This document shows, one piece after another, positions 5,127-10,570 of a DNA stretch of 10,570 nucleotides. A program made the position numbers and the translations under genes. The number at the start of each line of letters is the position of its first letter. Positions within the stretch are counted from its first letter, which is position 1. Source of the DNA: Acidobacteriota bacterium (GTDB taxonomy: Bacteria > Acidobacteriota > Blastocatellia > Pyrinomonadales > Pyrinomonadaceae); contig JAIVGV010000314.1 of assembly GCA_020201365.1 (NCBI GenBank), positions 1-10,570 of the forward strand, given 5' to 3'. The notes below the pieces were generated by a model. That model was not told where the DNA came from. It worked only from the letters and a program-made list of their open reading frames with translations, and ran no database searches.

Positions 5127-8054
5127 TCATGCGGAGCGCGCCTGCTCCGACTGCGCGATCAACTGCCGGAGCACGTAGGGGAGGATGCCGCCGTGCCGGT
5201 AGTATTCGATCTCAATCGGCGTGTCTATGCGCAGCGTCACGGGCACGTCCTCCTGCTCGCCGCCGGCGCGGTGGACGTGCAGCGTGATCTCCTGCTGCGG
5301 CTTGATCTCTACGTTCTCTAAGCCGACGAGGCAGTAGGTCTCCGTGCCGTCGAGCCTCAAGGTCTGCGCGTTCGTCCCCTCTTTGAACTGCAGGGGCAGC
5401 ACGCCCATGCCGACCAGATTCGAGCGGTGTATGCGCTCGAAGCTCTGCGCGACGACGGCGCGCACGCCCAAGAGTCGCGTGCCCTTCGCCGCCCAGTCGC
5501 GCGAAGAGCCCGTGCCGTACTCCTGCCCCGCGATGACGACGAGCGGCACGCCCGCCGCCTGGTAGTGCACGGAGGCGTCGTAGATGCTCATCTTCTCGTT
5601 GACGGGTTGCAGGCAGGTGACGCCGCCCTCCGTGCCCGGCACCATCTGATTCTTGATGCGGACGTTCGCGAACGTGCCGCGCACCATCACCTGATGATTG
5701 CCGCGCCGCGAGCCGTAAGAGTTGAACGACTCGACGTCCACGCCGCACAGCCGCAGGTAGATTCCGGCGGGCGACGCGGGCTTGATCGCCCCCGCGGGCG
5801 AGATGTGATCGGTCGTCACGGAGTCGCCGAAGATGGCGAGCGGGCGGGCGCGCTTGATGTCCGTGAACCTGCCCGCCTCCATCGAGAAGCGCTCGAAGTA
5901 GGGCGGCTCCTGGATGTAGGTCGAAAGCTGATCCCACTCATAGACCTCGCCCCCGACCGAAGGGATGTCGTTCCACAGCGGGTTCTGACCGGCGAAATCA
6001 GAGTAGAGCCTGCGGTAAGTCTCCGGGTCGGTCGCCGCGCCGAGCTGAGCGCCGATCTCCTCGAGCGTGGGCCAGATGTCGCGCAGGAAAACGTCGCCGT
6101 CGCGCCCGCGACCCAAGGGCTCCTTCGTCAGGTCAATCGTCACGCGACCCGCGAGCGCGAAGGCGACGACGAGCGGCGGCGACATGAGGAAGTTCGCGCG
6201 GATTGATTGGTGCACGCGCGCCTCGAAGTTGCGGTTGCCGGAGAGCACGCTCGCCGTGACGAGATCGTGATCCTGTATCTCCGACTCGATGCGCGGATCG
6301 AGCGGACCGGAGTTGCCGATGCAGGTCGTGCAGCCGTAGCCGACGAGGTTGAAGCCGAGCCGGTTGAGGTACTGCTGCAAGCCCGTCTTTTCCAGATACT
6401 CCGTGACGACGCGCGAGCCGGGCGCGAGCGACGCCTTGACCGCCGGGCGCGGCTTCAAGCCCCGCTCGACCGCCTTCTTCGCGAGCAGCCCCGCGCCGAT
6501 CATCACCGACGGGTTCGAGGTGTTCGTGCAGGAAGTGATCGCGGCGATCAGAACGTCGCCGTGACCGAGATCGATCTCGGCGTGCGGGAACTCGTCCGGG
6601 TGAATCTCTTCGAGCCGCGTCGGCGTCGGGCGGTTGTTCATCATCTCGATCTCTGTGAGCGCGGAGGTGTCGCGCGCGCTCTGCGAGCCGAGACCGCCGA
6701 CCGTCTCGGTCGCCACCACTTCGGGCGCGCTCTCCGTCGCCTGCGAGCCGCCGCCCGCGACCGCCGGGAGATCGGTGTCGTGGATGCTGTCGAGCCCGAT
6801 GCCGGTCTCGAAGCGCTGGTTGATGTCCGCCTCGCCCTTGCCGTAGCCGTTCTCGCCGGCGGGCTTGCGCAGCAGATCGAGGAAGGTGTCCTTCAACTCG
6901 CCGAGCGGGATGCGATCCTGCGGGCGCCTGGGACCCGCGACGCTCGGCTCAATCGTCGCGAGATCGAGCTCGACGACCTTGCTGTAATCGCACTGCCCCT
7001 CGCGCGGCACGCCGAACAGCCCTTGCGCCTGAAGGTACGCGCGGTAGGCGTTGATGTGCTCCTCGCTCCTGCCCGTCGAGCGCAGGTAGTCGCAGCACTT
7101 CTCGTCGGGCGGGAAGTAGCCCATCGTCGCGCCGTACTCGGGCGACATGTTGGCAATCGTCGCGCGATCCGTCACGTGCAAGCTGGCGGCGCCCTCGCCG
7201 TGGAACTCGACGAACTTGCCGACGACCTTCTCGTTCCGCAGCAGCTCCGTCACGCGCAGGACGAGATCGGTCGCCGTCACGCCCTCGCGCAAGGTGCCTT
7301 TCAGGTGCACGCCGATCACGTCCGGCGTCAAAAAGTAGACGGGTTGACCGAGCATCCCCGCCTCGGCTTCGATGCCGCCGACGCCCCAGCCGACGATGCC
7401 GAGCCCGTTGATCATCGTCGTGTGCGAGTCGGTGCCGACGAGCGTGTCGGGGAGATAGACGCCGTCGCGCTCGATGACGCCGCGGGCGAGGTATTCGAGG
7501 TTGACCTGGTGGCAGATGCCTATGCCGGGGGGCACGACGTTGAAGCTCTTGAACGCCTGCATGCCCCACTTCAAAAACTGGTAGCGGGAGCGGTTGCGGC
7601 GAAACTCCATCTCCATGTTCCGCAGCAGCGCGTCGTTGCTCGACCAGTAGTCAACCTGCACGGAGTGATCGATCACGAGATCGACGGGGACGAGCGGCTC
7701 GATCATCTTCGGGTCGCGCCCCATGCGCGCGACAGCCGAGCGCATCGCCGCGAGATCGACTAAGAGCGGCACGCCCGTGAAGTCTTGCAGCAGCACGCGC
7801 GCGACGTAGAACGGCACTTCCTCCGTGCGCTCGCCCGTCGCCTGCCAGTGCGCGAGCGCGCGCACGTCCGCCTCTTCGATGACGCTCCCGTCGAAGTTTC
7901 TTAAGACCGATTCGAGGACGACGCGGATGCTCACGGGGAGCCGCGAGACCTGCCCGACGCCCTCGCGTTCGAGCTGCGGGAGCGAGTAGAACTGACCCTT
8001 GCGACCCTGACCGGCGTCGAACGTTTGCAGCGTGTTGAAGAGGTTATGACTCAT
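5127..8054 (-). CDS. acnA: aconitate hydratase A (aconitase)
   Basis: Monomeric cytosolic aconitase (EC 4.2.1.3) converting citrate to isocitrate via cis-aconitate in the TCA cycle, with a [4Fe-4S] cluster. The 975 residues include DTLVGTDSHTTMING (203-217), cluster ligand C509 in ITSCTNTSNPSVM, and C575/C578 in GYGCTTCIGNSGP. The 66-residue spacing from C509 to C575 equals that between C435 and C501 of E. coli AcnA. The swivel domain carries GDSVTTDHISPAGAIKP (743-759), NSYGSRRGNH (778-787) and GSSRDWAAKG (849-858). It is about 80 residues longer than E. coli AcnA; the excess sits in the linker between RPQDR (377-381) and the first cluster cysteine, with a low-complexity Gly/Ala/Ser/Thr/Glu part at about 427-462. 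ATG 8054 is the only start fitting the family N-terminus, although the strong AAGGAGGA lies 16 bases upstream. It leads the K+-channel gene. The A type, rather than AcnB, is clear from domain order. Confidence 0.97.
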   Translation of the reverse strand: MSHNLFNTLQTFDAGQGRKGQFYSLPQLEREGVGQVSRLPVSIRVVLESVLRNFDGSVIEEADVRALAHWQATGERTEEVPFYVARVLLQDFTGVPLLVDLAAMRSAVARMGRDPKMIEPLVPVDLVIDHSVQVDYWSSNDALLRNMEMEFRRNRSRYQFLKWGMQAFKSFNVVPPGIGICHQVNLEYLARGVIERDGVYLPDTLVGTDSHTTMINGLGIVGWGVGGIEAEAGMLGQPVYFLTPDVIGVHLKGTLREGVTATDLVLRVTELLRNEKVVGKFVEFHGEGAASLHVTDRATIANMSPEYGATMGYFPPDEKCCDYLRSTGRSEEHINAYRAYLQAQGLFGVPREGQCDYSKVVELDLATIEPSVAGPRRPQDRIPLGELKDTFLDLLRKPAGENGYGKGEADINQRFETGIGLDSIHDTDLPAVAGGGSQATESAPEVVATETVGGLGSQSARDTSALTEIEMMNNRPTPTRLEEIHPDEFPHAEIDLGHGDVLIAAITSCTNTSNPSVMIGAGLLAKKAVERGLKPRPAVKASLAPGSRVVTEYLEKTGLQQYLNRLGFNLVGYGCTTCIGNSGPLDPRIESEIQDHDLVTASVLSGNRNFEARVHQSIRANFLMSPPLVVAFALAGRVTIDLTKEPLGRGRDGDVFLRDIWPTLEEIGAQLGAATDPETYRRLYSDFAGQNPLWNDIPSVGGEVYEWDQLSTYIQEPPYFERFSMEAGRFTDIKRARPLAIFGDSVTTDHISPAGAIKPASPAGIYLRLCGVDVESFNSYGSRRGNHQVMVRGTFANVRIKNQMVPGTEGGVTCLQPVNEKMSIYDASVHYQAAGVPLVVIAGQEYGTGSSRDWAAKGTRLLGVRAVVAQSFERIHRSNLVGMGVLPLQFKEGTNAQTLRLDGTETYCLVGLENVEIKPQQEITLHVHRAGGEQEDVPVTLRIDTPIEIEYYRHGGILPYVLRQLIAQSEQARSA
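6683..6714. repeat. short inverted repeat within the acnA linker
   Basis: Plus-strand arms GCGAGCCGAGAC (6683-6694) and GTCTCGGTCGCC (6703-6714) pair over a perfect CCGAGAC core plus a further GCGA with one bulged base, around an 8-base loop. It lies in the part of acnA encoding the low-complexity linker (residues about 447-458), outside conserved aconitase domains. It may be a remnant of an in-frame palindromic insertion, but GC-rich sequence can form such stems by chance. Confidence 0.4.
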
Positions 8055-8070
8055 GGGAGCTGCTCGGCGA

Positions 8071-8078
8071 TCCTCCTT
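8071..8078 (-). promoter_or_regulatory. acnA Shine-Dalgarno with long spacing
   Basis: AAGGAGGA on the minus strand is a near-perfect ribosome-binding site but stands 16 bases before the acnA ATG (8054), against the usual 5-10. No alternative ATG, GTG or TTG in frame lies between them. Either initiation uses this long spacing, helped by leader structure, or the motif is incidental. Confidence 0.5.
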
Positions 8079-8087
8079 GAAAGCGAC

Positions 8088-8119
8088 CGTAGGGGCGAGG
8101 GACAGACCCCGCCCCTACG
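8088..8119. repeat. palindrome in the acnA leader
   Basis: Arms CGTAGGGGCGAGG (8088-8100) and CCCCGCCCCTACG (8107-8119) pair at 12 of 13 positions around a 6-base loop. The GTAGGGGCG...CGCCCCTAC wording is that of common dispersed intergenic palindromes. It lies between the proposed acnA promoter and the acnA ribosome-binding site, so the acnA mRNA leader would carry this strong hairpin 9 bases before the AAGGAGGA. On the plus strand it is followed by AATTTTT, which resembles an intrinsic terminator, but no plus-strand gene ends there. Confidence 0.8.
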
Positions 8120-8160
8120 AATTTTTCGGCTCGCGCTCTGCTGTCGGCTGTTCAAGTTTC

Positions 8161-8189
8161 AGTTTACGAAGCGCGTGCTGAATCGTCAA
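8161..8189 (-). promoter_or_regulatory. probable sigma70-type promoter of acnA
   Basis: On the minus strand TTGACG (8184-8189) and TAAACT (8161-8166) are separated by exactly 17 bases. They match the -35 consensus at 5 of 6 and the -10 at 4 of 6 positions. Transcription would begin near 8154, giving a leader of about 100 bases that contains the 8088-8119 palindrome. The prediction rests on motif matching alone. Confidence 0.5.
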
Positions 8190-8242
8190 GGAAGTGCCCG
8201 CCGGATGGTTGTTTGGCTTTATGTTGAATTGGTGAGGGAGGG

Positions 8243-8346
8243 GCGTTCACCGCAGAGTCGCAGAGGTGACGCAGGGCTTACGCGGAGAAGAAGCAGGATT
8301 CCTCTGCGTAAACTCTGCGGTTCTCTGCGACTCTGCGGTGAACCGC
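8243..8346. repeat. 104-base palindromic element in the acnA/DUF6335 gap
   Basis: A perfect 21-base inverted repeat (8245-8265 against 8323-8343, core CACCGCAGAGTCGCAGAG) continues imperfectly inward (GCAGGGCTTACGCGGAG on the left, CTCTGCGTAAACTCTGC on the right) around a short centre near 8290-8300. The 'ACCGCAGAG...CTCTGCGGT' wording resembles palindromic repeats dispersed in many bacterial genomes. It separates the proposed acnA promoter from the promoter of the plus-strand gene. It encodes no protein I can support. Apart from this element, the leader palindrome and the two promoters, the gap 8055-8447 shows nothing recognisable. Confidence 0.88.
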
Positions 8347-8406
8347 ACGTTCAAAGCCTCTCAAGCTCAGACCGAGCCGGCGCGTGGCGTCGTCGGGCGT
8401 CAACTG

Positions 8407-8415
8407 TGGTATATT
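8407..8415 (+). promoter_or_regulatory. extended -10 promoter element for the DUF6335-like gene
   Basis: TGGTATATT at 8407-8415 matches an extended -10 (TGnTATAAT) and is the only AT-rich hexamer close upstream of the gene. No good -35 is present at 16-18 bases, which is tolerated with an extended -10. Transcription would start near 8422, leaving a leader of about 26 bases before the ATG. Confidence 0.45.
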
Positions 8416-8447
8416 CACGCCAAACGACTAAGAGGAGACAGCGAGCG

Positions 8448-8846
8448 ATGCCGAAGAAGCGACCGGAGGAGTTCGAGTACCTGAGCAACGATCCGAATTT
8501 CGTGCCCGACCCCGAAATCGAGGAGTTCATGGAGGAGGAGATCGCGCGCGCGCCGAAAGACCCGGATCAGCTCGCACAGCGCCTGCGCGACAACACCGCC
8601 GCCTCACCCGCGGACTCCGGCGGCGACCCGGACGCCTCCTGGGAGGACGTGAACGACAGCGGCGAGGAGTCGGTCGCGGGCGACAACCCGACGCCCGACC
8701 AGTCGCTCGTCGAGGAGAACGCGCGCGCCGTCGGCGTCTCCTACGAGGACAACGAGGAGCTGGAGTTTACTGAGAAGATCGAGAAGCGCGACCGCAACCG
8801 CTTCGAACTCGACCCGCGCTCGAAGACGGGCGACAACTCGATCTGA
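8448..8846 (+). CDS. DUF6335-like small acidic protein
   Basis: A 132-residue, strongly acidic and soluble protein, the only plus-strand gene. From ATG 8448 it reads MPKKRPEEFEYLSNDPNF and has AGAGGAG ten bases upstream; the frame is open further upstream but only through repeat sequence. The central and C-terminal parts carry a block order I associate with DUF6335 proteins of cyanobacteria and acidobacteria: SGGDPDASWEDVNDSGEESV (57-76), GDNPTPDQSLVEENARAVGV (78-97), YEDNEELEFTEKIEKRDRNR (99-118) and FELDPRS (119-125). There is no signal peptide, membrane segment or cysteine. Residues 20-50 are probably helical and highly charged; the middle is likely disordered. The family's function is unknown to me. 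It is divergent from acnA and convergent with the cyclophilin gene, with its own promoter. Gene existence is confident; the family assignment is from memory of the motif order. Confidence 0.82.
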   Translation: MPKKRPEEFEYLSNDPNFVPDPEIEEFMEEEIARAPKDPDQLAQRLRDNTAASPADSGGDPDASWEDVNDSGEESVAGDNPTPDQSLVEENARAVGVSYEDNEELEFTEKIEKRDRNRFELDPRSKTGDNSI

Positions 8847-8854
8847 AAGTCAGG

Positions 8855-8944
8855 AGTCCGGAGTCTGTAGTCTAGAAGTCTGGAGCAGGAAGAGGGCGGA
8901 ATGGCTCTCACCTGCTCCAGACTTTTGACCCTGGACTCCGGACT
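8855..8944. repeat. palindrome between convergent genes, possible two-way terminator
   Basis: Arms at 8855-8889 and 8911-8944 pair as an imperfect inverted repeat, perfect over the outer 11 bases (AGTCCGGAGTC) and inner 14 (AAGTCTGGAGCAGG), around a 21-base loop. It fills the gap between the DUF6335-like stop (8844-8846) and the cyclophilin stop (8945-8947), touching the latter. Transcripts from both sides would end in the same long hairpin, so a bidirectional terminator or mRNA 3'-end stabiliser is plausible. T-runs are poor. The 'GTCTGGAGTCC'-type words suggest a dispersed repeat family. Confidence 0.85.
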
Positions 8945-9622
8945 TTATTTGAAGTTGCTGCGCGGGACGAGCGTCACGCTCTTGACTCGCGCCTCGGCGC
9001 CGGGGGCTGGGTGCTCGGTGCCTTCGGCGGTCTTGGCGTTGGCGATGACGTCCACGTTGTTCATGCCTTCGATGACGCGACCGAAGACGATGTAATGGTT
9101 GCCGGGCTCCTCGAAGGCGGGCTGCCGCTTGGTCATGATGAAGAACTGGCAGTTCGACGAGTTGACGTCTCCGCCCGTGCGCGCCGCGCCGACGATGCCG
9201 CGCTCGAACGGCACGTCCGAAAACTCCGCGGGCACGTTCGGGTAGGGCGAGTTGCCCGTGCCGTCGTTCGCGGGGTTCGCGTCCTTCGAGAGCGGGTCGC
9301 CGCCCTGGATGATGCCGAGACCGGGATCGATCCGGTGGAAGATCGTGCCGTTGTAGAAGCCTTCGTTCGCCAACTGCTTGAAGCGCTCGACCATCCTCGG
9401 CGCGAGGTTCGGGTAGAGCTCGACGACGATCCGACCGTAGTCCGTCTCGACGACCGCCGCCTGCGCGTCCGGCTCGGGCTTGACGCCCTTCTTCACGTTC
9501 GCCTCTTCCGCGTCGCCGCCCTTCGCGCTCTGGTTCGCGGACTTCCCGCACGACGCCGCGACCACCGCGAGCGCGAGGCACAGCAGCGCGGCGGCGAGCG
9601 TTCTTGTTCTTCTGCTTATCAA
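8945..9622 (-). CDS. cyclophilin-type peptidyl-prolyl isomerase, lipoprotein
   Basis: Envelope-anchored peptidyl-prolyl cis-trans isomerase (EC 5.2.1.8) of the cyclophilin family, expected to help fold exported proteins. The 225 residues begin with a lipoprotein signal peptide: MISRRTRT, a hydrophobic core and lipobox VAASC with the lipidated cysteine at 25, then a charged, probably flexible linker (26-54). The cyclophilin domain runs from about 55 to 221: VVETDYGRIVVELYP, LANEGFYNGTIFHRI with catalytic R97 (equivalent to CypA R55), IIQGGDP with Q106, SSNCQFFIMT (about 155-164) and HYIVFGRVIEGM. The CypA tryptophan near 121 is absent, as in many bacterial cyclophilins. An insert NPANDGTGNSPYPNVPAEF before GIVGAAR is normal for bacterial forms. 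The start is TTG 9622; AGAGGGA lies about 8 bases upstream and no ATG fits. Its stop abuts the palindrome shared with the convergent gene. Confidence 0.93.
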   Translation of the reverse strand: MISRRTRTLAAALLCLALAVVAASCGKSANQSAKGGDAEEANVKKGVKPEPDAQAAVVETDYGRIVVELYPNLAPRMVERFKQLANEGFYNGTIFHRIDPGLGIIQGGDPLSKDANPANDGTGNSPYPNVPAEFSDVPFERGIVGAARTGGDVNSSNCQFFIMTKRQPAFEEPGNHYIVFGRVIEGMNNVDVIANAKTAEGTEHPAPGAEARVKSVTLVPRSNFK

Positions 9623-9678
9623 CTCGGCTTCCCTCTCGACTTCGATCTGGACGAGCTTCTGTTAAGGCAGGCGAGAAC

Positions 9679-9707
9679 TTTGTACGTCGAAACGCGCGCG
9701 AGTTCAA
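9679..9707 (-). promoter_or_regulatory. possible sigma70-type promoter of the cyclophilin gene
   Basis: On the minus strand TTGAAC (9702-9707) and TACAAA (9679-9684) are 17 bases apart, each matching consensus at 4 of 6 positions. Transcription would start near 9672, about 50 bases before the TTG start. The rest of the 152-base gap from dtd (9623-9774) shows nothing else. Confidence 0.35.
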
Positions 9708-9774
9708 CCCGCGGCGCGCGTAATACTTCGGCGGCGACGAACCGGTGCGACGAAAGCCGCGCGCGCGGCGGCGG

Positions 9775-10224
9775 TTAAAACAGCTTCCGGCTGTCGAGCA
9801 GGATCGTCACGGGTCCGTCGTTCACCAGCTCGACCTCCATCATCTTCCGGAAGCTCCCCGTCTCGACGCGCGCGCCCGCGCGCCGCGCCCCCGCGACGAA
9901 GAACTCGTAGAGCCCCTCCGCCGCCTGCGGCTCCGCGGCTTCAATCCACGAAGGGCGACGCCCGCGCCGCGCGTCGCCGTAGAGCGTGAACTGCGAGACG
10001 ACGAGCAACGACCCTCCGGCTTCGACGACCGGGACGTTCATCCGCCCCTCCGCGTCGTCGAAGATTCTCAGGTTCAAAATCTTCTCGGCGAGGTAACGCG
10101 CGTCCGCCTCCGTGTCGTCGCGCGCGACGCCCAGCAACACTATCAGCCCCCCGCCTATCTCGCCGACCGTCTCGCCTCCGACCCTCACGCTCGCGCGCGT
10201 CACGCGCTGCAACACGGCTCGCAT
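9775..10224 (-). CDS. dtd: D-aminoacyl-tRNA deacylase
   Basis: D-aminoacyl-tRNA deacylase (DTD, EC 3.1.1.96) hydrolyses D-amino acids, and glycine mischarged on tRNA-Ala, from tRNA in the cytoplasm; it acts as a homodimer. The 149 residues are the normal full length. Signature features: MRAVLQRVTRASVRVGGETVG at the N-terminus, GGGLIVLLGV (24-33), the YLAEKILNLRIFDD block (44-57), the SQFTLY motif (77-82) and the NDGPVT motif (135-140), whose Gly-cisPro pair gives chiral proofreading across the dimer. Before it, SFRKMMEVELV (124-134) replaces the common FGA-M-V version, a tolerated variant. GAGAGGG about 8 bases upstream supports ATG 10224. It lies 39 bases downstream of the TonB-like gene, so both may share a transcript. 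Confidence 0.97.
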   Translation of the reverse strand: MRAVLQRVTRASVRVGGETVGEIGGGLIVLLGVARDDTEADARYLAEKILNLRIFDDAEGRMNVPVVEAGGSLLVVSQFTLYGDARRGRRPSWIEAAEPQAAEGLYEFFVAGARRAGARVETGSFRKMMEVELVNDGPVTILLDSRKLF

Positions 10225-10263
10225 TGTCAGCGCCCTCTCTGCATCCGCGCGACGAGCGCGTGC

Positions 10264-10570
10264 TCAATTCTTGCCGCCGTCAAGTTCAAATTTGAACGTG
10301 ATCTTTCCCGCCACTCTCACCGGCACGCCGTTGAGTAGCGTCGGTTTGAACCGCCAGCCGTATGTCGCCTGTTCACTCACGTCCCACAGCTCGCGCGGTC
10401 CGGTCTTCGCGCACGCGAGAATGACCTTGCCGTCCTCGTCAACGACGACTTCGACAACCACATCCCTACCGTCTTTGGTGGAGCGTGACTCGCCGGGCGG
10501 CGAAGGCTGTGGCTTGCTGACGGCTTCCCGGTTGAGTCGCCCTTCCGCCTGCTCCTCCCCAGTCTTCGCC
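10264..10570 (-). CDS. TonB C-terminal-domain protein, 5' end outside window
   Basis: Only the C-terminal 101 residues are in the window; the frame is open to the right edge. It ends with a TonB C-terminal domain (PF03544-like): VVVEVVVDEDGKVILACAKT, then GPRELWDVSEQATYGWRFKPTLLNGVPVRVAGKITFKFEL. The 'V-DE-GKV...WRFKP...G.PV...T..F' pattern is characteristic. Ahead of it GRLNREAVSKPQPSPP resembles the 'VLNGKAL-LPKP-YP' entry of acidobacterial-type TonB-like proteins. Such domains face the periplasm and in true TonB contact outer-membrane transporters; many acidobacterial proteins reuse the domain with other N-termini, so the role cannot be fixed without the missing part. The internal GTG near 10461 is not a start, because the domain continues upstream. 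dtd follows 39 bases downstream. Confidence 0.8.
   Translation of the reverse strand, partial: AKTGEEQAEGRLNREAVSKPQPSPPGESRSTKDGRDVVVEVVVDEDGKVILACAKTGPRELWDVSEQATYGWRFKPTLLNGVPVRVAGKITFKFELDGGKN

Noticed and set aside
6207..7763. Plus-strand open frame of 518 codons inside acnA
   Set aside because: It lies wholly opposite a complete aconitase gene, has biased Arg/Asp/Val composition, and shows no ribosome-binding site or recognisable domain.
8088..8125. Intrinsic terminator on the plus strand (hairpin followed by AATTTTT)
   Set aside because: No plus-strand gene ends upstream; the hairpin is better explained as a dispersed palindrome in the acnA leader.
8243..8346. CRISPR array or tRNA-like structure
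   Set aside because: There are only two inverted arms, not regularly spaced direct repeats, and no cloverleaf or anticodon arm can be formed.
8025..8447. 141-residue upstream extension of the plus-strand DUF6335-like gene
   Set aside because: The extension reads through palindromic repeats, the promoter region and the acnA start; the ribosome-binding site and family-like content begin at 8448.

Overview
The window reads as an ordinary chromosomal stretch of a GC-rich bacterium. Gene content, codon use and the many intergenic palindromic repeats fit Acidobacteriota, perhaps the Blastocatellia/Pyrinomonadales side. That placement is an inference from general resemblance and was not tested. There is no phage, transposase, CRISPR array, rRNA or tRNA. 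All genes are on the minus strand except one small acidic protein at 8448-8846.

Layout from left to right (minus-strand transcription runs right to left): a MidA/NDUFAF7-type methyltransferase cut by the left edge (1-1074); a DinB-like four-helix protein (1129-1626); a small exported OB-fold-like protein (1696-2049); a palindromic repeat (2154-2266); an NAD(P)-dependent aldehyde dehydrogenase (2268-3776); a GC-rich repeat (about 3899-3950) that supplies the last codons and stop of a K+-channel-like membrane protein (3920-5116); aconitase A (5127-8054), 10 bases upstream of the channel gene; a 393-base divergent intergenic region with a likely acnA promoter and two palindromic elements; a DUF6335-like acidic protein on the plus strand (8448-8846); a palindrome between convergent stop codons (8855-8944); a cyclophilin-type lipoprotein (8945-9622); D-aminoacyl-tRNA deacylase (9775-10224); and the C-terminal part of a TonB-like protein cut by the right edge (10264-10570).

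The genes are mostly housekeeping: TCA cycle (aconitase), aldehyde oxidation, translation quality control (DTD), envelope protein folding (lipoprotein cyclophilin), envelope energy transduction (TonB-type domain) and possible complex I assembly (MidA). Likely co-transcribed sets are acnA plus channel, the TonB-like gene plus dtd, and perhaps the OB-fold, DinB-like and MidA genes.

I found no convincing new multi-gene system. The most notable structure is the set of sequence-unrelated palindromic elements, several placed directly against stop codons, one in the acnA leader, and a possible palindromic in-frame insertion in the linker of an unusually long aconitase. Long plus-strand open frames opposite acnA, the aldehyde dehydrogenase and MidA are antisense shadows of GC-rich genes.
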